From UBA1479 sp048263775 (GTDB lineage Bacteria; Pseudomonadota; Alphaproteobacteria; Rhodospirillales; Casp-alpha2): a stretch of 64,000 bases of DNA. The notes beneath the pieces were generated by a model. The model saw only the letters and a list, made by a program, of their open reading frames with translations, searched no databases and was not told the origin of the DNA. The stretch's first letter is position 1, and the number at the start of each line of letters is the position of its first letter. The stretch is from positions 186,001 through 250,000 of the forward strand of contig JBLXDU010000007.1 in assembly GCA_048263775.1 (NCBI GenBank), given 5' to 3'. The position numbers and the translations under genes were made by a program. Below, in pieces: positions 32,057-40,381 of the stretch.

Positions 32057-33045
32057 TGGCGGAGTTCCCTTTCCCAGGCGTGGCGGACGTCCGCCAGAAT
32101 AGGCGGCGGTGTGGTGATCAATGGTCGGGCCGTGCGCCGCACGCGGTCGCGCTCAGCTTCGGCGGTGATGTATTCGACGGGAGACTTACCGTCCACGCGG
32201 GCCAGGAACAAGGCCGGAAGCAGGGCGGCGGCCCGGGCCTCGATCGCGGGCCCGGCGGCGTATCCGGCGGCCAGCGCGTCGAAGCAGGCGAGGAACCCGC
32301 CCGTCGCGGCGGGCGTCCACAGGCATTTCAAAAGCAGATGGTTGAGGCAGAAGGCCAGGTCGAAGGCCGGATCGCCATACCAGGCGCATTCGGCATCCAG
32401 GAACACCGGCTCGGCACCGTCGACCAGGATGTTCTTGGGGCTGACGTCGCCATGCACCAAGGCCTCGCGATGTGACGCCGTGGTCTTGGCCAGGGCCTCC
32501 AACCGGGGGGCGAGGTCCGCATGGGCGCCGCCCGTGGCGATCAGATAAGGTTCCAGGCGAATGGAATAGAAGGTTTCGTCCGTCCTGAACCGCTGGGCCA
32601 CGCCGTCGTCGCCCGCCGTCCCGGCGTGAACCCGTTTCAGGCATTCACCGACCCTGCGCGCGAAGGCGGGGTCCGCCCGTCCGGCGTGCAGTTCGTCTTT
32701 CCAGGTCGGGTGGGCCTTTGGATCCAGATAGGCCATGGCGAACACGCCCTGGTCCGCGTCATGGGCCAACACGCGGGGGGCGATGCCGGGTTGCAGGCCG
32801 TTGGCGGTTTCCATCCAGGCGACTTCGAAGGCGTTGCGCTCGACCGGCGCGAACCAGTCGGCCTTGACCTTCAGCTTGGCCAGGGCGCGTTTGACGCAGA
32901 CCGGCCCGCGCGCCAGGTCCGCACGCCAGATGTCCGATGACACGCCGCCAGCCAGCGCCGTATAGGCGGGGGTTTCATCCGGGGCGGCGAGGCCGCTTTG
33001 ACGCAGGAAAGCCGTCAGGAAGTCATCCGCGTTGGTGGTGTTCAT
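32053..33045 (-). CDS. APH-fold phosphotransferase (small-molecule kinase)
   Basis: A 330-residue kinase of the aminoglycoside-phosphotransferase/choline-kinase fold. The glycine-containing N-lobe loop is TALAGGVSSDIWRAD, with the ATP-binding Lys in VCVKRALAKLKV; the catalytic loop is ALVHGDVSPKNILVD and the metal-binding Asp lies in VFLDAECAWYGDPAFDLAF. Such enzymes phosphorylate hydroxyl groups of sugars, choline, methylthioribose or glycerate-like compounds. The ATG at 33045 has GGGGAAA upstream. It is 4 bases after the CheB-like stop and overlaps the enolase-like gene, so the substrate may be a precursor of that enzyme's substrate. This is inferred from coupling only. Confidence 0.85.
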   Translation of the reverse strand: MNTTNADDFLTAFLRQSGLAAPDETPAYTALAGGVSSDIWRADLARGPVCVKRALAKLKVKADWFAPVERNAFEVAWMETANGLQPGIAPRVLAHDADQGVFAMAYLDPKAHPTWKDELHAGRADPAFARRVGECLKRVHAGTAGDDGVAQRFRTDETFYSIRLEPYLIATGGAHADLAPRLEALAKTTASHREALVHGDVSPKNILVDGAEPVFLDAECAWYGDPAFDLAFCLNHLLLKCLWTPAATGGFLACFDALAAGYAAGPAIEARAAALLPALFLARVDGKSPVEYITAEAERDRVRRTARPLITTPPPILADVRHAWERELRQ

Positions 33046-33049
33046 GGTG

Positions 33050-34165
33050 TTATTTCCCCGCGGCCGCTTGGGCGATGAATTTGAACAGATCGCCCAAGGG
33101 CAGGATCGCGTGGCAGTCCCCGGCGGCGGCGACCGCCCCCGGCATGCCCCAGACGATGCTGCTGTCCTTGTCCTGGACGGCGACGGTGCCGCCGCCGTCG
33201 GCGACGGTCTTGGCCCCGACCTTGCCATCCGATCCCATGCCGGTCAGCACGACGAACAGGATGTTTTCCGCGCCATAGGCATCGATCAGGCCGCGCATCA
33301 TGGGCTCGGCCGAGGGTTTGCAGAAATTTTCCTCAGGCCCGTCGTCGATCTTGATTTTCACCCTACCGCCGTTTCGTGTCGGGACCATGTGGAATCCGCC
33401 GGGTGCAATATAGACCTGCCCGCCCTTGACCGGATCACCGTCCTTGCCTTCGACGCAGGGCCATCCCGTGCGCCGGGTGATGTGTTCGGCGAGCGCGGTC
33501 GTGAACCCGGGGGGCATGTGTTGGGTCACGAAGATCGGCTGGGTAACGTTACGGGGCAGGTCCTTGAACAGGGCAAAAAGGGCCTGCGGGCCGCCGGTTG
33601 AACTGGCAATGGCGATGGCTTTCGGGACATGGGGACGGCGTTGGCGAACCTCCCCGGAGGGTTGGTGTTCGAAGCGATGGGCGACCGGCGGCGGGGCGAT
33701 CACGCGGGTGCCCTTGTCGCGGCGTGCCCGGCCCAGGCCCAAGGCCAGATCGGCGATCTGGCGGGTGAATTCGGGCTCGGCAATATGTGGCGTGTGGCGG
33801 GACGGTGCCTGGACGAATTCGGCGGCCCCGGCGACCAAGCCTGCCATGGCGTTCTTCACGTTGGCGAAGGTCAGGGTCGCGACCAGCACGATCTGGGCGT
33901 CGGGGTCGACCTTCCGCAGACGCGACAGATCGGTCGCCAACTTGACCTTGGCGTCGCCAATGTCGATGAAGATCACGTCGACGGCCCGGCGGCGCAGATG
34001 GCTCACGGCATCGATGCCGTCCGTCGCCTCGGCGGCAACGTCGACTCCGTCCAGGTTGAGCAGCACCGTCTTGACGGGTTCCGCGACAACGTCCGATGTG
34101 CCGACGACCATGGCCTGGATCGCATCGGAAGGGGTGCCTGAAGTGCTGGTGATGCTGTCCGCCAT
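33050..34165 (-). CDS. CheB-like methylesterase with degenerate receiver
   Basis: A 371-residue protein. The C-terminal CheB domain (about 185-365) has its full catalytic triad: Ser in IASSTGGPQALF, His in VTQHMPPGFTTAL and Asp in LTGMGSDGKVGA. The N-terminal receiver-like domain keeps an Asp (VIFIDIGD) but lacks the acidic pair (MVVGTSDVV) and has Gln for the conserved Lys (FVQAPS), so normal phosphorylation switching is doubtful. No chemotaxis gene lies nearby. Two in-frame ATGs (34201, 34165) are possible; I use 34165. It is first in the operon with the kinase and enolase paralogue. Confidence 0.86.
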   Translation of the reverse strand: MADSITSTSGTPSDAIQAMVVGTSDVVAEPVKTVLLNLDGVDVAAEATDGIDAVSHLRRRAVDVIFIDIGDAKVKLATDLSRLRKVDPDAQIVLVATLTFANVKNAMAGLVAGAAEFVQAPSRHTPHIAEPEFTRQIADLALGLGRARRDKGTRVIAPPPVAHRFEHQPSGEVRQRRPHVPKAIAIASSTGGPQALFALFKDLPRNVTQPIFVTQHMPPGFTTALAEHITRRTGWPCVEGKDGDPVKGGQVYIAPGGFHMVPTRNGGRVKIKIDDGPEENFCKPSAEPMMRGLIDAYGAENILFVVLTGMGSDGKVGAKTVADGGGTVAVQDKDSSIVWGMPGAVAAAGDCHAILPLGDLFKFIAQAAAGK

Positions 34166-34360
34166 TGCGGCTATGCTCGTTTCCTCGTTTTTTCCGACCA
34201 TAGTCGCTGGACTTGGGCGAGACAATGGCGTGCGGCGGCCAAACCGTGCCTTCCCTGCGGGTGGTGATTGACCGGAGCCGGGCAACGGGCGTATACCCGC
34301 CGTGGGCCAGGTCCCCCCAACGGGATCGGACCCTTCTGGAAGCGAAGGGAGTAAAATTCG

Positions 34361-35542
34361 ATGCCAGTTCCTCAGAAGCCGAGCACCCGCCCGGCCAATC
34401 CGTGCTTTTCGTCCGGCCCCTGCGCCAAGCGCCCCGGATGGACCGTAGATGTCCTCAAAGATGCCTTTCTCGGCCGTTCCCATCGCCATGCCACGGGCAA
34501 GGCGAAGCTGAACGAGGTCATTACCCGATCCCGCAAAATCCTGGGCATTCCCGACGACTACTATGTCGGTATTCTGCCCGGATCCGACACCGGCGCCTTC
34601 GAGGCCGCCATGTGGAACCTGCTCGGCGAACGCGGCGTCGATATCCTGTCCTGGGAAAACTTCGGTAATGAATGGACCAAGGACGGCGTTCAGGAACTGA
34701 AGCTGGACAACCTGCGCACCTTCACCGCCCCGTTCGGCGAACTGCCGGATTTGTCCCAGATCGATTTCAACAACGATGTGGTGTTCACCTGGAACGGCAC
34801 ATCGTCGGGCGTCATGGTGCCGGATCGCGGTTCCTGGATTCCCGCCGACCGTGGTGGCCTGACCCTGGTTGACGCGACGTCCTGCATCTTCGGCGTCGAT
34901 CTGCCCTGGGACAAGCTGGATGCCGTGTCCTGGTCCTGGCAGAAGGTCATGGGCGGCGAGGCCGCGCACGGCATGCTCGCGCTGAGCCCCCGCGCGGTGG
35001 AACGGCTCAACACCTTCCATCCGGACCGGCCCATCCCCAAGGTCTTCCGCCTGAAGAAGAACGGCAAGATCAATCCCGAACCGTTCGAAGGGGCGACCCT
35101 CAACACGCCATCCTTGCTGTGCGTCGAGGACGCGCTCGACGGCTTGAAGTGGGCCGAGGACATCGGCGGCCTGCCGGTCCTGCTGGGCCGCGTGCAGTCG
35201 AACTTCGAAGCCCTCAGCCGTTGGGTCGAGCGCACATCCTGGATCGACTTCCTGGCCACCGACCCGAAGGTGCGGTCGTGCACCTCGGTGACGCTGAAGA
35301 TCGTCGATCCGGCCTTTAATGGTTTGAGCGAGGACGACCTGCGCAAGACGCTGCGTCGCATTCCCAAGATGTGCGAGGCCGAGGGGGCGGGTTACGATTT
35401 CTCCGAACACCGCGCGGCCCCGCCGGGGTTCCGCATCTGGTGCGGTGCCACGGTGGAGACCGCGGACCTGGAAGCCTTGTTTCCCTGGATCGAGTGGTCG
35501 TTCCACCAGATCCGCGCCGAGCTTGCCGGTGAAGCCGCCTAA
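34361..35542 (+). CDS. serC: Phosphoserine aminotransferase
   Basis: A 393-residue PLP enzyme converting 3-phosphohydroxypyruvate and glutamate to phosphoserine, in the version common to alphaproteobacteria (FSSGPCAKRPGWTVDVL, SHRHATGKAKLNEVI). The PLP Lys lies in SWSWQKVMGGEAAHGML, and DATSCIFGVDLPWDKLD gives the PLP-ring Asp. GGGAG precedes the ATG. It is immediately followed by serA (14 bases), so the first two steps of serine synthesis form one operon. Confidence 0.96.
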   Translation: MPVPQKPSTRPANPCFSSGPCAKRPGWTVDVLKDAFLGRSHRHATGKAKLNEVITRSRKILGIPDDYYVGILPGSDTGAFEAAMWNLLGERGVDILSWENFGNEWTKDGVQELKLDNLRTFTAPFGELPDLSQIDFNNDVVFTWNGTSSGVMVPDRGSWIPADRGGLTLVDATSCIFGVDLPWDKLDAVSWSWQKVMGGEAAHGMLALSPRAVERLNTFHPDRPIPKVFRLKKNGKINPEPFEGATLNTPSLLCVEDALDGLKWAEDIGGLPVLLGRVQSNFEALSRWVERTSWIDFLATDPKVRSCTSVTLKIVDPAFNGLSEDDLRKTLRRIPKMCEAEGAGYDFSEHRAAPPGFRIWCGATVETADLEALFPWIEWSFHQIRAELAGEAA

Positions 35543-35556
35543 GGGCGGAAACCGTC

Positions 35557-37131
35557 ATGCCAAGAGTGCTGATTTCCGACAAAATGTCGGGCCTTGCGGC
35601 GGAGGTCTTCCAACGCCGCGGGATCGAAGTGGACGTGAAAACGGGCCTTTCGCCCGAAGACTTGTCCGCCATCATCGGGGACTATGACGGCCTGGCCGTA
35701 CGCTCGTCGACCAAGGTGCGCGGTCCGATCATCGAGGCCGCCAAAAACCTGAAGGTCATCGGCCGCGCCGGGATCGGCGTCGACAATGTCGATCTGAACG
35801 CGGCCACGGCCAAGGGCATCGTGGTGATGAACACGCCGTTCGGCAATTCCATCACCACGGCGGAACACGCCATCGCCATGTTGCTGGCCCTGGCCCGCGA
35901 CATTCCCCTGGCCAATGCGTCGACCCATGCCGGGAAGTGGGAAAAATCCCGCTTCATGGGTGTTGAGATCACGGGCAAGGTGCTGGGCATTATCGGCTGC
36001 GGCAACATCGGATCGGTGGTCGCCGACCGGGCCCAGGGCCTGAAGATGCGGGTTATCGCCTTTGATCCCTACCTGGGCGAAGACCGAGCCACGGAACTGG
36101 GGGTCGAGAAGGTGACCCTCGACGAGCTTCTGGCCCGCGCCGATTTCATCAGCCTGCACACGCCGCTGATCGACGCCACGCGCCATATCATCGACGCAGA
36201 TGCGCTTGCCAAGACGCGAAAGGGCGTACGCCTGATCAACTGCGCGCGCGGCGGCCTGGTCGACGAGGCCGCCCTCAAGGCGGCGCTGGACAGCGGCCAT
36301 GTGGCGGGGGCGGCGATCGACGTGTTCGAGGAAGAACCGGCGACGCAAAGCCCGCTATTCGGCATGGACCAGGTGGTGGCCACGCCGCACCTGGGGGCAG
36401 CCACATCGGAAGCCCAGGAAAAGGTCGCCGTGCAGGTTGCGGAACAGATGGCTGATTACCTTCTGGACGGGGCCGTGTCCAACGCGCTCAACATGCCGTC
36501 AGTGACGGCGGAAGAGGCGCCGCGCCTGAAACCTTACATGACCCTGGCCCAGCAGCTTGGCAGTTTCGCCGGGCAGGCGACGCGCTCGGCCATCCGCGAG
36601 GTCACGATCTCCTACGAAGGGGTGTGCGGCGAGTTGAACTGCAAGCCGCTGACCGCCGTGGTTTTGCAGGGGCTTCTGGGGCCGTCGATGGAAGGCATCA
36701 ACATGGTCAACGCGCCGACCATCGCCAAGGACCGCGACATCATCGTGCGCGAGGTGAGGTCCGACGACGCGGGGGCATTCCATTCCCGCATTGAGGTGAC
36801 GGTAACGACGGAAAACCAGACCCGGTCCTTGGCCGGCACCCTGTTCCATGACCGCCCGCGCCTGGTCGAGATCAAGGGCATCCCCATCGACGCGACCTTG
36901 GGCAGGAACATGCTTTACATCACCAATTACGACAAACCGGGCCTGATCGGGGCCCTGGGATCATTGTTGGGCGATGCCGGCATCAACATCGCGACCTTCA
37001 ACCTTGGCCGCGCCCAGGCCGGCGGTGACGCCATCGCGTTGTTGGAAGTGGACGAGGCCCCGCCGCCCGCGGTTCTGGCCAAAATCCAGGGGCTGGAACA
37101 TGTCATCCTGGCCCAGGCGATGAAATTTTGA
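35557..37131 (+). CDS. serA: D-3-phosphoglycerate dehydrogenase
   Basis: A 524-residue long-form enzyme, first step of serine synthesis. Substrate/NAD domains: GRAGIGVDNVDLNAATAKGI, Rossmann loop GIIGCGNIGSVVADRA, and the catalytic Arg in NCARGGLVDEAAL, Glu in FEEEPATQSPLF and His in ATPHLGAATSEA. The allosteric substrate-binding domain follows (about 320-450), and a C-terminal ACT domain (NYDKPGLIGALGSLLGDAG) that senses serine. It is cotranscribed with serC. Confidence 0.97.
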   Translation: MPRVLISDKMSGLAAEVFQRRGIEVDVKTGLSPEDLSAIIGDYDGLAVRSSTKVRGPIIEAAKNLKVIGRAGIGVDNVDLNAATAKGIVVMNTPFGNSITTAEHAIAMLLALARDIPLANASTHAGKWEKSRFMGVEITGKVLGIIGCGNIGSVVADRAQGLKMRVIAFDPYLGEDRATELGVEKVTLDELLARADFISLHTPLIDATRHIIDADALAKTRKGVRLINCARGGLVDEAALKAALDSGHVAGAAIDVFEEEPATQSPLFGMDQVVATPHLGAATSEAQEKVAVQVAEQMADYLLDGAVSNALNMPSVTAEEAPRLKPYMTLAQQLGSFAGQATRSAIREVTISYEGVCGELNCKPLTAVVLQGLLGPSMEGINMVNAPTIAKDRDIIVREVRSDDAGAFHSRIEVTVTTENQTRSLAGTLFHDRPRLVEIKGIPIDATLGRNMLYITNYDKPGLIGALGSLLGDAGINIATFNLGRAQAGGDAIALLEVDEAPPPAVLAKIQGLEHVILAQAMKF

Positions 37132-37251
37132 CCGGATCGGCTCAATCCGCTTTTTGTCATTCAGGCTTAATGTTCGAGCGATATCCTCTGTTCCGTAAGC
37201 TGGCCGGGACGCTTGCGTTGCGCTTTGCCTGCTCCGGTTCGAGAGGAAGAA

Positions 37252-38037
37252 ATGCGCCGATTCTGCAGTGCTGTCGTCGCGACGTTTCTGTTCGCCTTAC
37301 CGGGGCGCGCGGAAACCATCCGTCTGGTTTATGAGCCCGTCGAAAACCCGCCGCGCTATTACGGCACCACGGCCAAGGTTCCGAAAGACAGGCCTGGGGT
37401 CACCATCGAGGTTTTCCGCGAGGCCGCGCGCCGCCTGAATGTTTCGCTCGATTTCGAACGTGTGCCCTGGAACAGGGGACTGTTCATGGTCGAAACAGGC
37501 GAAGTCGATGGTATTTTTCACGCCAGCTACCATCCGGAAAGAGCAGAATTCGGCGTTTATCCGACGCTTGCCGACGGCAAGACGCCGGATGAGTCCCGGG
37601 CCGTTTTCTTTCAAACCTATTCCTTCTATGTGCGCCGCGAGGCCGGTGTGTCCTTTGACGGGCGCAGGCTGCGCGGTACGCAGGGCCGCGCGGTGGCGGT
37701 GACGCGGGGATATTCGATTATCGACGAACTTAAAGCCCTTGGTATTCCTTTTGAGCAAGAACGCACGCAAACATTGAATCTTGCAAAATTAGACAACGGG
37801 CGCGTTGCGGCCTACGCGGAACTTGATAACATGATCGCGCCCTATCTGGCGGACAACGGCGGACCATTCACTGGAATCGTCATGCTGCGGCCCGCGATTT
37901 CGGTCAAGGCTTACTACCTTCTGTTTTCCAAGCCCTTTCATAAGAACAACACAAAACTCGCTGATGCCTTCTGGAATGAAATCCGCGCCATCAACCGCTC
38001 GTCCCTTATCGGCGAGATCATTGGGAAATACCGCTAG
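37252..38037 (+). CDS. Periplasmic solute-binding protein, family 3 type
   Basis: A 261-residue protein with a signal peptide (residues 1-20, RRFCSAVVATFLFALPGRA) and the SBP_bac_3 fold: VTIEVFREAARRLNVSLDFE, VPWNRGLFMVETGEVDGIFH, and a C-terminal half with KAYYLLFSKPFH. These usually bind amino acids for ABC importers, but no ABC permease or ATPase gene is nearby. Instead its 3' end overlaps the following histidine kinase, so it may act as a sensory receptor for it. GAGAGG is an excellent ribosome site. Confidence 0.85.
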   Translation: MRRFCSAVVATFLFALPGRAETIRLVYEPVENPPRYYGTTAKVPKDRPGVTIEVFREAARRLNVSLDFERVPWNRGLFMVETGEVDGIFHASYHPERAEFGVYPTLADGKTPDESRAVFFQTYSFYVRREAGVSFDGRRLRGTQGRAVAVTRGYSIIDELKALGIPFEQERTQTLNLAKLDNGRVAAYAELDNMIAPYLADNGGPFTGIVMLRPAISVKAYYLLFSKPFHKNNTKLADAFWNEIRAINRSSLIGEIIGKYR

Positions 38038-39562
38038 GGCCAGCGGCACGCCGAACGCGGGCAGCCGTACTCTTGCCGGGCGCTTGTTTTCATCGATCTT
38101 CCTGGCGTTTCTGGGTATCGGCCTTTTGATCACCGGCATTTTGGTCTGGGATGTCCTGCGCCGCGCAGACGAAGAAATCGATCGCGAAATCCGCATCGTC
38201 AAAAGCGCCTTCCATGATCCCATCGCGGATCAGCTTTGGGCCTATGACGAGAAGGAATTGGGGGCGGTTCTGACGGCCCTGGTGCGGCTGTCCGTGGCCC
38301 AGGGGGTGATTGTCGAGGATCCGTTCAGCGGCCGCCGCTTGGGAGCCCATGGCGTCATCAGCAGCGGCGACGGTTCCGGCATGGCGGTTCACTCATTCGA
38401 TGTTCATTACGTCGCCCAGGGCTCGGACAGGGCCCGGCATCTCGGGCATGTCAGCCTGTTGGTGCCGGCGAACCTGGCGCTTACCCGATCATGGCTGTCG
38501 ATCATGCTGATTTTCACCGCGGCGATGGTGAAGCTTCTGCTGATCTGGATTCTGTTCAGCTATTTCGCTCAACGCCAATTGGTGCGGCCACTGTCGCGCC
38601 TGTCCGATGCGGTCGACCGGATCGATCCGGGGTTCAGGCCTTACTCGACCATCCAGGCGGTGGGGCCTGGTGATGGCGAGCTCAAGCATCTGCAAGATGC
38701 CTTTAACCGCCTTCTCAACCGGCTGGAATCCGCCCATGCGGAACGCGCCGCCTATGAGGAGGAATTAATCGGCGCGCGCGCGCAGCTTGAAGACGCCGTG
38801 GCCGAGCGGACCCGGCAGCTGGACGGGGCACGGCGCCGCGCCGAAGAAGCCAGCGTCGCCAAGTCGCGGTTCCTTGCTATGATGAGCCACGAATTGCGCA
38901 CGCCGTTGAATTCGATCCTGGGGTTTTCGCAATTCATGGTCGATGAGATCATGGGCCGCATGGGCAATGCCCAATACCTGGAATATGCCGGTGACATTCA
39001 ACATTCGGCACGCCACCTGTTGGATGTCATCAACGATATCCTGGACATCTCCAAGGTCGAGGCCGGCGAAGCCAAACTGGAAGAAGAGGATTTGGACCTG
39101 CGCGACTTGGCCGCCGCAGTACGGCGCCTGATGTCGCCGCGCATCAGCGCGAAAAGCCAGGTCCTGTCCATCAATATTCCCGACAACATGCCGAAACTGC
39201 GGGCCGACGGTCGCGTGGTCCGCCAAGTCCTGGTGAACCTGTTTTCCAATGCCAACAAGTTCACGCCCGAAGGCGGCGCCCTGACGATGTCGACCGGCGT
39301 CGATTACCGGGGCGGCATCCGGATCGAGGTCGCCGATACCGGCATCGGTATCGCCGCCGAAGACGTTCCCCTGGTCCTAGAAGCGTTCGGTCAAGTCCGC
39401 ACCAGCCATACCGTGACCCATGAGGGCACGGGGCTGGGCCTGACCCTGTCGAAGCAACTCGTCGAATTGCATGGCGGCGACCTTGCCATTCAAAGTGAGG
39501 TCGGTAAGGGAACGACGGTGATCCTGCGGTTCCCGGCGGATCGGACCATCAGGGCCGTCTGA
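38021..39562 (+). CDS. Membrane sensor histidine kinase
   Basis: A 513-residue kinase if started at TTG 38021, which overlaps the preceding gene by 17 bases; an ATG at 37964 would need a 74-base overlap. It has span 1 (IFLAFLGIGLLITGILVWDV), a periplasmic domain of about 110 residues, span 2 (MLIFTAAMVKLLLIWILFSY), a HAMP-like linker, a coiled coil, HisKA with LAMMSHELRTPLNSILGF, and a HATPase domain (NLFSNANKF, VADTGIGIA, GTGLGLTLSKQLVELHGG). It has no receiver domain and no response regulator is adjacent. The upstream solute-binding protein is its likely partner. The start is uncertain. Confidence 0.88.
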   Translation: MGNTARASGTPNAGSRTLAGRLFSSIFLAFLGIGLLITGILVWDVLRRADEEIDREIRIVKSAFHDPIADQLWAYDEKELGAVLTALVRLSVAQGVIVEDPFSGRRLGAHGVISSGDGSGMAVHSFDVHYVAQGSDRARHLGHVSLLVPANLALTRSWLSIMLIFTAAMVKLLLIWILFSYFAQRQLVRPLSRLSDAVDRIDPGFRPYSTIQAVGPGDGELKHLQDAFNRLLNRLESAHAERAAYEEELIGARAQLEDAVAERTRQLDGARRRAEEASVAKSRFLAMMSHELRTPLNSILGFSQFMVDEIMGRMGNAQYLEYAGDIQHSARHLLDVINDILDISKVEAGEAKLEEEDLDLRDLAAAVRRLMSPRISAKSQVLSINIPDNMPKLRADGRVVRQVLVNLFSNANKFTPEGGALTMSTGVDYRGGIRIEVADTGIGIAAEDVPLVLEAFGQVRTSHTVTHEGTGLGLTLSKQLVELHGGDLAIQSEVGKGTTVILRFPADRTIRAV

Positions 39563-39670
39563 CACCTCGTATCTTCGTGTATGGCACGTACCTTGCGTTA
39601 TTGGTTCTGAATTGGGCGTCATTGTCAAAATGACGCTGTCGAGCCGAAATACGCGACGCCGGAGCCGAAC

Positions 39671-39856
39671 ATGGATCGAGAAATCAGCACCCTGCACCAG
39701 AGGATCAGCCGTCTGGTGGCCGAAGCAGAGAAAATAGCCGAGGAAGAACAGGGGAAAATCGACCTCGACAATATTACCGAGGCGAAATGGCGTCAGCTTG
39801 CGTCGCGAATTGACATTCGCGTCAAGGGTTCTGCTGAACACCGCGTCCCAGCGTAA
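39671..39856 (+). CDS. Small coiled-coil protein, copy A
   Basis: A 61-residue soluble protein predicted as a helical coil from residues 1-30 (MDREISTLHQRISRLVAEAE). GGAG lies about 9 bases before the ATG. Its opening aligns with the next small protein at 8 of the first 15 residues (M, D, E, I, L, H, I, L). It lies between two sensor kinases. No family is recognised. Confidence 0.55.
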   Translation: MDREISTLHQRISRLVAEAEKIAEEEQGKIDLDNITEAKWRQLASRIDIRVKGSAEHRVPA

Positions 39857-39986
39857 CGCGGCCTACCTGCCGTTACGGCGGGCATGCCCCATACTGATGC
39901 CCATCATCTGCATACTTTCGTGTGATGTCTCGTTGACCTGTGATGACCTACAACAGGTCGCAATGAAGTTTTGAGAGGTGGCGGCT

Positions 39987-40178
39987 TTGGATAATGAAAT
40001 CAATGACCTGCATAAGCAGATCAAGACTCTGTTGAATGAAAAAGTCGGCGACAACGGCAACGATCCGAACAGGGCCAGCCCGTCCCGCATGCCGGCCTCG
40101 GAACGCAAGATGCTGGAAAAGGCACGGCAGGCCTGCGGTCCCCATGCCGGCAACGAATGGCGCAAGGCCGCCGTCTGA
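39987..40178 (+). CDS. Small coiled-coil protein, copy B
   Basis: A 63-residue protein starting at TTG (39987), chosen because GAGAGG lies 8 bases before and because this start aligns exactly with copy A (MDNEINDLHKQIKTLLNEK). A GTG at 39978 in frame is an alternative. The C-terminal half is basic and differs from copy A (ASERKMLEKARQACGP). No family is recognised. It lies just before the hybrid kinase on the same strand. Confidence 0.5.
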   Translation: MDNEINDLHKQIKTLLNEKVGDNGNDPNRASPSRMPASERKMLEKARQACGPHAGNEWRKAAV

Positions 40179-40381
40179 GCCCGCCGAGATTTCCATAACG
40201 ATTTTCCGCTGTATCCAAACACCCTGGCGGCACCCGGGGTGGCCATTATTGGGTTTGGTGATTGCCCCGTTGCATGATGGTGACATCGGGAGATACCTTA
40301 GGTCAGCTTATGGAAAGGCTTTGGCGTGCATGGCCTTTCCGGATTTCCTGTGTGGGGGGAACCACTAAGGGATCAAGCCAT

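Noticed and set aside
33050..35506. 818-residue reading of the CheB-like gene
   Set aside because: The N-terminal 447 residues are antisense to serC and have no CheB-like content; the real start is near 34165.
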